Source: Chara braunii
Lineage: Eukaryota > Streptophyta > Charophyceae > Charales > Characeae
DNA: 64,000 nt
NCBI GenBank assembly: GCA_003427395.1
Contig: BFEA01000004.1
Coordinates: 2,229,738 to 2,293,737 of the forward strand
Direction of reading: 5' to 3'
The notes beneath the pieces were generated by a model. It saw only the letters and a program-made list of their open reading frames with translations, searched no databases and was not told the DNA's origin. Within the stretch, counting starts at the first letter, position 1. Each line of letters opens with the position of its first letter. The position numbers and the translations under genes were made by a program. Below, one piece after another: positions 26,501 to 40,500 of this stretch.

Positions 26501-29500
26501 AATGTTGTCGACTTACGTTACAAATATGCTTTCGTGCAAGCATGCTTTCGAATGTTATAAATATGCTCACATTCAAAACACTGACGAATAATGTAAATAG
26601 TGTGTCTTTCCCCATTGAATTAAAGATCTAGCATCATAACTGATCCTCCGCCTTCACTGCCAAGAGTCGCTTGCTGTTATGCTCATATCGCTAACTGTGT
26701 TTTCACTTCACTTACTCTCATGATGATATCGCTCACTCGACCTCACTTTGACTGATTTGACTGATTCCTTTCTTTTTGTTGTTTTTGCTCTGTGATCTTC
26801 CTTTCTTTTTTCTTTTTTTTTTTTTCCTCTGTGGTTTCACTCGCTGTCATGTTGATATCAATCACTGTAATTTCACTTCATGCCAACGCACGCCATCAAG
26901 AGAACAAAGTTCTTTTGAAGTCACAAATCACTAGCAACCCGGAGCAAGAAGGCAACATAATTATAAATTGTAGTCTCATGCAAGCAGAATCACTGGATGA
27001 GGTGCAGAACAGTGAACTGACCCTCCTGCGCTGCAGCTGCCTTCTCCAGATCTCTTGGTAGAAACACCATCCCCACTCCGGTGTTGTTTTCATCCAAGGG
27101 ATCAAGGCCCTTCTCCTTCGCCCACTCATTGAACAGTGCCCAAGGAATGCGAGTCATCACCCCAGCGCCATCTCCTGACCTGTTATCCGCACTGCACGCC
27201 CCTCGATGCTCCATACATCCAAGTGCAATCAATGCCTGCTCTACAATCTTATGGCTTGCCTTGTTCTTCAGATTGGCTATCACTCCGACACCACATGCAT
27301 CCCTCTCCTTCAAGAGATCCTCCATGTCCACCACCTGTGCACCACACCAGCATGCAAGAAACCCAAAACATAAACCACCACATGTAGCGCATGCGCCACA
27401 CTTAACCGAGGAATCGGATTTTTCCAACAAGAAAGAAAAAAAGAAGTGCATGCGCACCACTAACCGAGGAAATGGATTTTCCCAACAGCCGAGGAAACAG
27501 GTTGAACAGAATTCTGAGTACTGTGGCGCAGAGTGAGAAGGAAAATGAGAAAGGATGAACTCAAAGCAGCAGAGCACAAACAGATCTTGGAGAATAACTT
27601 CCTGGCAGGGGATAAGATTGCAGCAATCAAGGGACACAGCCTAGTATTGGCAATATGGGAGGAGGGCACAAATGCTCCACAAAGTTCGGCGCAAACAGAA
27701 ACACATTCGCTCAACACGAATCGTTCGGCATCCACATGGAATCCTCGTAAAAAAGAGCAATGGACCGATCGACCACACCGCTAGGACACAGGTAGTACAC
27801 TAAACAAAACACAGCACAGTAATTAGGCAAGACCTAGGAGCATAGACAGGTTGTGGAAATAGCTCGGGCAGGGTAAAAAGTCTTAGCAAAGTCACCAGAA
27901 CGCAGCATTCCAGACCAGTTCAAGCTTCGCCAACCACATGATATTGATAAGACCTAGACAAAGGACCACCAGGATTAGGGTTTAGCCCATCCAGCAGCAA
28001 GTAGCCAGGCTAGCACGTCCGGCGCTTCATGTAGATCCGACAGCCAAACAGCTGAGAGGAACAAGTTAGACCAAGCCCGGATAAGACGGCTACAACAGCA
28101 AGCGGACAGAGAGGTACAATGACTGGCAATCACAGATCCAAAGTAAGTCTTGTTAGCATAACTTAGGCAGGGGTGAGGGGTGGTACATCCTTCCCAAAGG
28201 GAAGTAATCAATGTCGTCCACTCGGGCCTCTTAATCTTAATGGAGAGGAGTGTGTGTGAGCTACCTCTTGTAACAGCTTCTGACTTACCGGTGGAATAGG
28301 AGCTGGCCTGCTGCTCCCCAGAATGGAAAGGAGCCAGAACCTTAAGGTTCTGCGCATGGACTACCAAATCCGAAGCGGATCTCAACCAAAAAAACAAAAG
28401 AAAGCATAGGTGGGGAACAGCCCACAACAATCGGATTCAGTGGTGCCCACAGCTCCCCCCTCCTCCCCCATATCCAGCCTATCATCGAGTGGGAACCGTG
28501 GTTTAGATCTCTGTGGATCAGCAGCTGCCACGTTTCCGTTTATTTAAACCACCAGTACCTTTCCCCGCTTGAAAATAGAAGTCGCGCCTGAAAGCAACCC
28601 TGTGGAGACAATTCCCCGAGCTCGTCTATTATTTGCAAATCACCAGTCCAACCAAGCCTATCGTGTCCAACGTCGGTTTACACCAACCCTGGCTGGACAT
28701 CCCACACTTTATTCACGACGGTTACCGGACTCCTACCGTTGTTGGGGTCCGAGGGTCGGGGGCTGACGTCATTTTCCAACGCAGTGACCTCACCCGGCAC
28801 TGCCCACAACCTCCATTTGCCTAGATGGCAGTGGATAAGGCCCCACTATGGGCTGGTGGTATAAACCACCACTACCTCTGAGCCTCTTTTTGCCAAGGCG
28901 GAAGAGAACCGTGTGCCAAACCCCCATATGCCTGGATGCCAGTTTAAGGCTTTAAGCCACCGCTACCTCTTTTTGCCAAGGCGGAAGAGAACCGTGTGCC
29001 AAACCCCCATTTTGCCACGGCCAAAAAGAAATGCGTACCAAGCTTTGCCGAAGCACCACTGTGATCTTTCTCTTTCCTTTCAGCTGGCACGGCAAGACAT
29101 TGTGATCCAGCAACACTGCTGCAACACTGTTCACCAGAAGAACCCAGAATGTTACAATTCTGATTCTCGACATTGCCTGGGAAAGGTAGTGGTGGTTTAA
29201 GCCTTGGGGCAATTCCAAAAATACAGCCCCAGTTGATTTCCCACTTGTGTCCAACTGTACCCAGATACACAGATGCCATTAATAACAATTAATATAGGTT
29301 ATGAACCTTGATGTTTCCCATTGTCCCGATACATGTTGACAGGCAACTATCCAAATATTCAACCTTCTCGGGGATATCTATCTTGCCATTCCCCCCTGCA
29401 TTATATCATTCAGCTACACCATAGGCAGGGACAGCCCCTTAACTTCTTAGGGTACCCACTCGAATTTGTTTACCAAGGTCACAAGGGCATTTGTGAAATT

Positions 29501-31518
29501 TACCTTTCTAGGGCACCCACTGAATTCTGGTCAAGGGCATTCATTGGGATTTTGACCCCTTCAAGATTTTGACCCCTATTCGCTCCAATTTGCATGGACT
29601 ACCCTAAGGACCACCCCCAATGGAATTCAAATTTCGAACTGTGTATCAACCGCTCTGCAAGTTCTTCATTCAGCCACTGACAATGGGATTCCGTCCCAGT
29701 AGGTGCCTCTTTTTCCCTCTTTTTTTCCCTCTTCCCTGCTGGGACCACGGTAATAACAGAGGTCCCCTGGAATGATCCAGCAATGCTAACGATCTTTTGT
29801 CAAGGCCATGGTAATAACATCCTCTGCAAAGAATCCAAAGCTGGATATGAACAGAGCACCCTAGGGCATAAACTTCACAATGAACCACATACCTAGTATG
29901 TCACTGCCCAAAACTACATGAACTATTTAACCCCGAGTACATTTCCCAGCTATTTTTTTCTGACGCAGCTGTTCCCCCACTGTGTACTTTGGGGCTCAGC
30001 CTACCAAACAGAAAATCTGACAAAGCAGTACCGCAGCGCGAGGCTACAAAACACTGGAAATCAACATCGGAAATAAGAGCCCCGGACGGGGTGCTGCAGA
30101 AAAACTGGCAGCATGGTGCACGGTTCCCAGAATTCATCGGTAGCAGGGTGTTTGATCTGATGGATCACCAAGAAACAGGCACAGCCTCCTCCATTCAACC
30201 CGGCGCACGTGACAATCAATCGGCTTAGGCAGGTACAAGCGTATCTCAGTGCTTGGTAGTAGTGGGCCAGTGCCTCTGATGGCAGGTGTTTTTTTTTTTT
30301 CGTCTTTTCTTTTTTGGGCATGTGTTTTCCATATGATTCTTCGTTGCTTACCTTGGCACTCGTAATGTGATACTTACCATTTCTCATGTCGGTCTTACCA
30401 ACGACCCTTGTTTGAGTGTTTCTAGTAACTTTCTACTCTACCCTCTGACTGCAGGTGTTTTCCATATGATTCTTAGGCAAGAGGGCCGGAAAATGCAGCA
30501 CAAAAGGCACCAAGAGAGAGAGGGAGGGAGGGAAGGAGAGGAGAGTACATGAGAGGGGGGATGGGGCATATGCATGGGGCGCATGGAGAGGAAGCAAAGG
30601 AATGTACTGATGGCGGACACTCAGGCTCTGGCGACTGAGACACCACGGCCCTCCCTGTGATGCCAATCTACTCCCTGTTAGAGCTTTCAGAGTTATGCCG
30701 CAGCTTTAAGTCCAGGATTTAGAGTCTTCGGGCTTGAGCCCTTCCCAAACAGGGCTACCAGCGGAGCATTTTGGTTTTGGCACAGACGTCTTCAGCAGCG
30801 ACCACCGCATAATGCCCAATTTTAACCTGAAGAGAACTCCCATAGAGTAGAAATCGAACCAGCCACAGTCAGGCTGGTGTTACCAATTACACCCTCCCGG
30901 TGGACGACTGCAAGCGTCAGCAGGGGGGGGGAGGGGTGCAAGGTGCTGGTTTACGAAGGACAAGTACGGGCCTCGTTTTGCCAGCTCTTGGATTACTGAC
31001 CATAATGGATCAGGGTGTTCAACTTCGCCGGCCTGCTCCTAGACTCCCGAGACCAGCACCTCCAGGCCTTGTCTTTTACCTCATCCTTGCACAGGAGGGC
31101 ATGCTAAATTTCTCCGTATCATTCTAATTTCTACAGATATCCCAAAGGATACCAGTACACCCCAGCCTCTTTTCCATTGCCCTAAACCTGTGCCTGCCGC
31201 CTGGACTACTGACCATCATGGTCAGGGTGCTCAATTTCGCCCGTGCCCCTATGCTACCAACCGCCAGGGTGCTCCAATTTCACCCGTCCCCCTATGCTAC
31301 CAACCATCAGGGTGCTCAATTTCGCCCGTGCCCCTATGCTATCAACCATCAGGGTGCTCAATTTGACCGGACATGGGCTACTGACCATCATGCAGTCAGG
31401 GCTCACTGAGGGTCACCAGTGTTTTTGCTCCGACAGGTCGAACCTGATCGCAGCACTCTGCTACGTGGGGCCTGGCGCAGAACAGGAGCCTTGCCGTGGC
31501 GTACTGGTGGTCCGGGGA

Positions 31519-31557
<39 letters not shown>

Positions 31558-34500
31558 CCCCCCCTGTCAGCTGTTTCCGATTTCTTTAACCACCCTGCCA
31601 AGACTATGTGCAGCTTCGAAGCTTCCCTTTCCCATCTGTTATTTTCCAGTTATGTTTCCCATTTTCTTCAGAGATTCTAACACAGTGGTAGTTTAAGGTC
31701 TAAGGCAACCCATGCCACACACACCACATCACACAGTAAATGTATCTGGATCGTCACGCCCATGCTCTATTATATATCAAAGTGTATCCCACTGCTGGTG
31801 GCCCATTCCGCCAACAGCACGTCCAGGCCTACAGTAGGACCCCCTAGCAGCAGCCATAAATATATAAACATTCAGGGTTGACAATCACTCGGATCGAATT
31901 CGAGTGTATTCCAGTGCAACCGTGCAAGTGGATTCTAGCCCTCAATCCTCATGGCCGTCAAAAACACCAACCTCTCATTTTCCTAGTTCTCTTCCTGTTC
32001 TTTCTTGGTAAGACAACAGAGAAGTCCGTTCAGGTTCCGAAAGGACAAAATTTGAGCCTGTCAGATTCCCTGTGAATCCACAGATAGGCAGGTGCATTCC
32101 CACAGAGCTGGTTTCTGGATTTGCAGATGGAAGTGGGGCCCCTTTTTTCTCACCTGGCCCTGAAAGTGGCCACGTAACTGCCATTTTTAGGGCCCTTTTT
32201 TCTCACCTGGCCCTGAAAGTGGCCACGTAACTGCCATTTTTATTACATTCGCGTCCCCGGGAGCCCAGTTGTCGAGAATTCTTCCGACAGAACATCGAAC
32301 CTAACTGGCATTTTTATTACCTTCGCGTAGCCGGGAGCCCAGTTGTCGACAATTCATTGAAGACTCGACGGTGAAAGAGCAGCTAAGTGAGTGCACCCCC
32401 CGCCTCTTCACAAAATTGTACATACTATCAGATTGTAAGAGGCCACAACTCTTTTTTTCTCCCCATTTATCTTTCAATAACTTTCCTAACAAAAGAAAAA
32501 AAGCAACCAAAGAATCATTTGTGAAAAGCAGGTTGATGGGATGCCACTCCCTGTTGTTACTTTGGCAAAAATGAGGGCATGCTCACAGTCAAGACTTTTT
32601 TAAGTTCTCTCGGTGTAATTGAGGTTAGATGCGTTCAGGCCACCAGTCAGTCGCCTCTACTTCTTTCAATTTGCCTTCCTGTAAATTTCAAAAAAGGAAA
32701 AAAAAAAAAAAAATCGTCCTGGAAACAAGAAATAGTCCTGCAGCAAGGTCCCACTAGCAAAGAGGATTGGATTTAACGCCTGAATGTGGACGTGTTGGAG
32801 GAGAGGGTGCAGAGAATCGCAATTCTTTTTCTGCTTTTCCGCATCTCTTTGTAAACCACATCCATATTCAGGCGCTTACTCCAATCCTCTTTGCTAGTGG
32901 GACCTCGAACCTGGGGTGCAGTTCCACTACCCAGCGAATATGATGGGACTCTCCCCGTGCAACTGCCATGTGACACCCAAAAAAGGTAACCAAAGCATTT
33001 AAAAAACAGTGAATGACGTGGAAAAACAAAAAAACAAGATGGTTATTTCTTCCTTTCCTGCCGGCATTGTGCCTGTGATGTCAGCCCACTCAAACCTTTG
33101 TGGCTCATAATAGGCTACTGCTAAATTCTTGCAAGGTTTGGATATCGCTCCCTCTGACACATCCAATTCTTACCAGAATCCAAATACCTTTGTGCTTTTT
33201 ATTTCCGCTTTTCACTTGGAACGTGACTGGCTTCTTATGTGAGCTCCATTGCCATAGAAATCAGTCAGGAAGTGACAGGAAACCGAAATGTTCAATGAAT
33301 TTGAAAAATCCAAACGACAAATGACATAGCATGCATGCTGTAAACCGCAATATGAAAAATGATGGAACACACTAATGGGCCTTGCTCCACTAGGCACCAC
33401 ATGTGCAAGAGACAAACAATATGGCGGTGCATCGTCCCGTGTTCTAGCCGAAGATTCATTCTCATTTTGCACACTTGGCGAGTAGTGGAGCAAGGCCCTA
33501 TACCTGCACATCCACAGTCATCTCTCCATCAGGCAGGGTTGCCAAAATCCTATTCTACGTTTCGTCCTACAGGAGGTAGTGGAACCCTTCTTATGCACAC
33601 CATTTTTTTTTAGCGCCGATGACAAGGCACACACACCTGCCAAGAGGGTATCCCAGCCATTTAGACCAAAAACGAAAAACAAAGAAAGTGTACCCAGCCA
33701 GGTGGCTTCAGCAACATGCAGTCAGGATAAGCTCCACTATGACAGAGCACACATATAGGGCCTCAGTGCATCTACCCACAGAAGGTGGCAAGACACATCG
33801 GTCACTTTTAAATAGTAGCGTATGCAAAAGTAACAGATGCACCTTGCCACTTGCATGACAACATGCACTCACATTTTTATCGTTTCGATAGTCTGGGAAC
33901 AGATGCACCCTGCCACTTTCATGAGAGCATGCACTCACATTTATGATGTTTCTCGTTTCGAAAGTGCGGGAGGCCCGTAGGTCGAGAGGCAGACAGCACA
34001 ATAGCAGGACAGACAACAAAAAGATCGTCCAAGTGGCTTTGGCCGAGTGGTTAAGGCGTGTGCCTGCTAAGTACATGGGTTATACCCGCGAGAGTTCGAA
34101 TCTCTCAGGCCACGGTGCGGGGAAGTCAAATAGTCCCTCTCACAATTTTCCTTCACTTTCTTCTTCATTTCAGGTGAAACGTCCCCAGGGGCCTCGTCCC
34201 ACTTCCTCAAAGCCCGGGTCTGGACATGCTTGTGGAGACGTGCAGAAATGGTGTCGAGCTGACTCAACCGCGCATCTTCACGAACACGTCCAGATTCAGG
34301 CAATGACATGGGATATACCCACGAGAGTTCGAATCTCTCAGGCCACGGTGCGGGGAAGGCAAATAGTCCCTCTCACAATGTTTCTTCATTTTCTTCTTGG
34401 TTTCGGGTGAAATGTCCCCTGGGACCTCGTCCCACTTCCTCAAAACCCAGGTCTGGACATGCTTGTGGAGATGTCCAGAAATGGCGTCAAGCTGCCTCAA

Positions 34501-37500
34501 CCGTGCATCTCCACGAACACGTCAAGATTCAGGCGATGAGAAACCTCAACGCTGCTAGCGGAACGAGGCCCCTGCAATATTCATCACCATGGCGAGTGGT
34601 CAAACCACCAGTACTTGGGCCATACATTGGCCACCGGCCCCTCATGTAAATGCCCCTGACTTTTGGGTTGGGGCTCCGAAACCGGAGCAAAATGGCTGGC
34701 AGCGCGAGCCAAAACAAAGTTGTGCCGATTCGGGGCTTGGTGCATTTCCAGCATCGGGAAGTAGTACTGGTGGTTTAAGGCAGTGCCTGCTAAGTACACG
34801 GGTTATACCCGCGAGAGTTCGAATCTCTCAAGACATGGCGTGTGAAGGCAAGTAGTCCCTGCCATGCTTCTCCTAATTTCCTCTTTTCCTTTTCTTTTCC
34901 ATTTCAGCTGCAGTGTTCCCCTGCAATGTTTGCGACCATGGTGTGTCCAGAGACTGGTCTCCGATAACAGCACCCTTGCAGCACAAGGCATATAAACCAT
35001 AGGGCAGCAGAAGAGCGGAGGATTAGTCAGAACAGAGGAGTCGGAATCAAATAGGGCAAAAGAGGAGGTCAGTTGCGACAAGAATGGCATGGATGATGAT
35101 GAGGGGGTCTCAATGGATGCACTCGTCACTACAACGGCACGACCATGCCCTCACACACACAAAAAACAAAAAAAAACGCAGAAAAATAAGCAGGCCAGGC
35201 AAAAGAGTTAGTTATATTGCCAGTTCACACATGGCAAGAAAATTGGCAGCACCCTTCGCAACTAAGTGAACACGCTACGGGCCTCGTAGCACCACTCGAC
35301 AAATGTGAAGAATACAAAAACTACGGCCCTGTCGGGACATCCATTAAAATTGGAATGATACAGAGAAGCTTAGCATGGCCCCTGCGCCCGGATGACACAC
35401 ATAAATGGAGAAGTGGGGACAGATGATTGGATCGAGACTGGGATAAGCGCATCTGTTCAGACTTACTCATCTGATTGGGGATATGTGGGACAAGTTTGTC
35501 GAGCCATCATCATGAATGCCATGCCATATGGCATTCCAGGAATACTGCATTATTCAAAGGTGATCTTCCTGGCTAAGGGTCAGATGCAGGCTCAGATCGG
35601 GAGGCAGCTGCGCCTTACGATCCTGGTGGACCGGAAACGAAAAGGTCCGATTTGGTTCTCAAAGGCATGAGGAACAGAAAACAACCTGGCTACTTTAGGT
35701 ATTAACCAAAAGGTGATCCTGGGACCATGGTTGTGTAGGAAGCTGTAAACTTCGATAGATAGAAAGCCTGTGCAGTTTTGCACTAAGTTCTCCTGGATTT
35801 TGGTTCTCTCGAGTGCCGAGATTTTCCATTTTTGCCTGTGTAACTAGATAGAAAGCAGATTAGACATCCGCAAGACTGAGAGGTTCAGCAGGCAGAGGTT
35901 AGATCACTCTTTGAGACGGTTTTTGCGACGCTGGACCTTCTCTCCAGCCGGTTAAGTTATCCACAAGCGAAGCCGGCTAATGCTCTCGGTATCTCGCCAC
36001 TTGCTCTCCCGGGTAGACTGTGGGGACCCTGGCCCCGATCCTTCATCCTACGTTTATAAGGTACACAGTGGTGTTTCTTGCCGCATTGTAAGAGACACCT
36101 AGCTGGGTGTTTCTTGCCGCATTGTAAGGTACGCAGTGGTGTTTCTTGCCGTTTATAAGGGATCCTAAGATCCTTAGCTTTAAAAAAAGAAAAAGAAAAA
36201 AAAAAACTCACGACAGTGGGACCACCATGGTGGGTGTTTCTTGCCGCATTGTAATAGACATTCTCCACTTTAGCCAGGCCCCTGTGAACGGGTGCATGAA
36301 GAGAGGAGTGTATACGTACAATGATAAAAGAAGCAGACCAGGGAAGGACGAGACTACCATCTCCCCCCCTATACAACGCTCTCCTGATCATGAATGTGTA
36401 CAAGTGTACAAGCTATCTTTTCTTTTTTTTTTTTTTTTTTTGGGCGGGGGGGAGAGGGGGGGGGTCCACTACAGTCATGATGAGGGTGCATCGAAGACAG
36501 TAGGAAAGAAGAAGATTTAGGAAAGAAGAAGATTTAGGAAAGAAGAAGATTAGAAAAAGAGAAGATCCCTGTGCGCTTATATGCCCACGGAAGTCGTTTT
36601 CTGAATGGAGTCTGACAGAGACACCATTGTCCACAGCCTGGGGTAACCTGTGTACGTGTCAGCTCAGAAAGGATGGGCACAGAGGACAGGTGGTTCAATA
36701 CCGTTCACTGCTTCACCATAGAGGATGTGTGATCCACAATAGCAGAAGAGCATACAGACCGTCTAAGGGTTACAATTTCTCCCCTCGCTACCTGCTAGTG
36801 CTTAATTGATCTATGTTCTCATGCTTACCGGTATTAAACCACCAGTACTTGCCCCATATATCGGACTCGGACCCTTTATCATATACACGCCGCGCTAAGC
36901 AGGCTTCGGGCCTACCAGACCACAATGGCTGGTGACGCCAGGCAACCGGAAAAAAAAAAACCTGCTCTGCCGAGTCTGGCGGTTCAACAAAGCTTGGCAC
37001 GCAGGGTGTTTCCAGCATCGGAGAGAAGTGCCTCGGCTCAGTGGTGGAGGTGAAAAAATATAAGGGCTGCATTATTGTGAAGAAAAAAGAATGGCTAAGA
37101 TCAAGTGTAGTATCTGTTCTGATCAGTTTAATATCTGATCCGTGGTCCATCGGGCCATATATATATATAAAATAAAATAAAAATAAAAAAAGAATACGAA
37201 GAGCATGCAGACAGTCTTCTTAGGACAATATTCATACATCCAAAATTCGGTGTCTGAACCACAAATCCGATCAAATTTCATGGAAAAAGCACTAGTGTGA
37301 GGGTTTTAGATAGGAGATCTGTACCATTGTGAGGGAAACCATAAAAACGAATCATGGTGTGAACCATCAAGCCATAGCCCCGTTGTCAGAGGCATGAGCA
37401 AGGGCAATGTTAGTGGCCAGGTTCACACACAGCTGGCAGATGGACAAAAACGCGGCTGCCAGCCCTCCAAGGCTGGCTCTCACCGGACAAGCACAACATG

Positions 37501-40500
37501 GCTCAAGTTCGCAGTGCCTCCTTGCAACCTATGGGATCCACATAACGATGCTCCCTTGGAAATCTACACATGCTCCCTTGGATATCTACACAGCGGATGG
37601 ATAGTTGCAGAGAGTAGCAGTTCAACTCACCTGGAGAAGCACCACTCTCAAGTTAGCAGTGCCTCATTGCAACCTATGGGATCTGCATACCGAGGCTCGC
37701 CTGGATAAATGCCGTACGTGTCTTGTGCCTCTACACAGCGGATGGGTAGTTGCAGAGAGTAGCAGTTCAGATTACCAGAGGCAACCATGCAGTAGCAGCA
37801 GCAGCCAGATCACAGAGTGAAACCGCCAAGATCTCCAACAAAATTAGAGGCAGAGGATTGCACCCATGCTACACCCATTTGTACGTGGTATGGGGCCATC
37901 TCCCCATCAGGATATCAGGAGGTGGGTACGATCTCAAGAGTCCAGGGAGGGACGCATAGTGGGTTTTGGGAAGTGCATAGATGGTGTGTACAGCAGGAAG
38001 GGGCTCAACACACTCTGGAGCCAGTGGAGAAGGTGGTCACGATCTGGAACAATGTGCAGGTCATCATGGCAACGCACCCACGTAATGTTCCAAGCCTGCC
38101 TGGATGTCCTGCCTGCTTTGCGATAGGCGAGCCATGCTCACTCCCCCACTTGTGTAGTTGGTGAGTTATGATGAACTGCCAACCGTGCATGGAGCGAGTG
38201 AGATATGAGCGGCCAACTGTGCAGTGGTGAGTTATGAACCTGCCCACTATGCAGCGAGTGGATCAAGGAGATTTCAACTTGCAGCAGAAAGCCACATGCC
38301 CAATGACTGTAAAGCCCGGGGGGTTGGGGGGTTGGGGGGTTGGGGGGGGGGGGGGCAGCAAGATCATGGAAACGGAGCAAGTCGAGAGAACACAAATTTT
38401 GAGCGCCCATCGCGCCCAACCATAGGCAATGGGGATATATTATCTGTTTATTCCCATCCAAGACAATTGTTTAGGTGTTTGCCTGACAAATTGTGTTCGA
38501 TTCAAGACCATTGCCACCGAGGTCGCCAGGAATTGCTCAAGGAATTGCCCATGCAATTGACTTGCTCAAGGAGTACCCAAGCAATTGAACTGCTCACGGC
38601 TGCGGAAGGAATTACCAAAGGAGATTGCTCCAGGGACTGCTCAAGGAACTTGCACAGGCCGTAGAAAAGCCTTTCAGGCCGAAATGAAGTCCAGGCATGC
38701 AGCTAAATCCGGAAATTATAGGCAAGCATGCCTTTAATACCAGGAGTCCTTAATAGGGGCATGCCACAGATAACATGAAAATGTAGAGGTAATAGACAAC
38801 TATCCAGAACAAAAAAAGGGAGGAGTTCCCTACCATGACAGCTATTGCCACAGATCACGCTGTGTGTGAGTTCTTCACTTTCGGATTTCATTTTTATTTT
38901 TATCAAATTTTATGTTCATTTTTTTAAAGAAATCCCAGGTTGTTGTAGAGGTCGGATTCCAGACATGCGATGGATGCAGCATCAATCAGTTATTGGTTAT
39001 CCCGACAATTATCACCTTTGTGAGGCTTACCTCCCAACCCATCCTCTCACCAATGCTCCAAGCGCATCCCCTATCCCCACTATCCTACCTCCATGTGCAT
39101 CACTCAGGACTATCATCCTACCATCTAGGAGGGTGACTTGGACCGAAGAGCACCAAGTCTAGGCAGGCTAACGCCCACGGACAAGTCCTGACTGTCCTAG
39201 CTTACCCAAGGCTAGGCGAATCCCGAACGAGCTGGAGGGACTTATATCCCTACCTAGTCCTCGTTGAAGGGAAATTGAATGAGCCTTGTCATGAGGGAAC
39301 TTTGGATGCCAGTCTCAAGCATTCTACTACCAGCCCCCACAGTCAGAGGTTCTACCCATATCAGAGGTGACTTGGACCGAATAGCAGGCATAAGCACCAC
39401 GTCTAGGCAGGCTACCAGCCACCGGAAGGTCCGGACTTTCCTGGCTTCTTGCCCAAGGCTAGGCGGATCCCGGACGAGCGGGAGGGACTTATATCCCTAC
39501 CCAAACCTGGTGCCCTATCCAACCTACCGGTTCCTACTGAAGCATGTACTTACACATGTTCTCTTGACAACCACTGCCACAACAGTATTGACTACGAACA
39601 AACAGACCATGCTTCCCCATGCCTTTAACAATTTTGACCCAAAAGTGCGTGCTCGTAACTTTCAGATTCTTGCGCATGTTTTTCTTGACCCAAAAGTGTG
39701 TGATCTTAACTTTCAGATTATTGTGCATGTTTCCTTGACAACCACCTCCGCAACGGTATTGGCTGAGAACAAATAGATCATACTTCCCCATGCCATTAAC
39801 AATTCTGGCCCAAAATCTACTCTGGAAATTGGGCCAGGCTATTGGCGGTTCAACAAGCCTTGCATACAGCAGTACTTGCAACATTGGGCAGCCCAGCCCA
39901 GCCCAGCCCTACCCAGCACTTCCGCCGTGCATAGAATCTCGGCGTGAACATTTCACCGATCAGGTTTCAGGTTTCCTACCCAGGTATTAGTTGGGCATCG
40001 GCCGTGCATAGAATCTCAGCATGAACATTTCACCGATCAGGTTTCAGGTTTCCTATCCAGGTATTAGTTGGGCATCCGCCGTGCATAGCATCTCGGCGTG
40101 AACACTTCACCTATCAGGTTTCAGGTTTCCTACCCAGGTATTAGTCATTTCACCGATCAGGTTTCAGGTTTCCTACCCAGGTATTAGTTGGGCATATTTA
40201 AAAAAAGAAGAAGAAAGTACCCTATCAGTTCCGCAACCATGTCCCAAAGCAGGACAACAGAGTACGGGTAGATTTCAGGTCCCTGCCATCCGATCTGAAA
40301 ATATCATGGCCATACTGTGGCCACATTGAAAGCTACTCGAACTTGCTTCAGGATGACATGCACAGATTGAGAAAACTACTCAAAACCTCATCTATCCTCA
40401 ACCCACCGTCATCATGACTGTACTGAATCGGAAAGATACCTTATATACCCTTGCTATTCTTGCAGGCTACGATAGTGGGATCTGCTTACTCCCAGTACCC

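Noticed and set aside
26900-27130. Plus-strand frames over 27022-27536
   Set aside because: Antisense shadows of Fd-GOGAT exon 2.
39922-40195. CRISPR-like array
   Set aside because: The 77-bp units are contiguous with no unique spacers, and the genome is eukaryotic.
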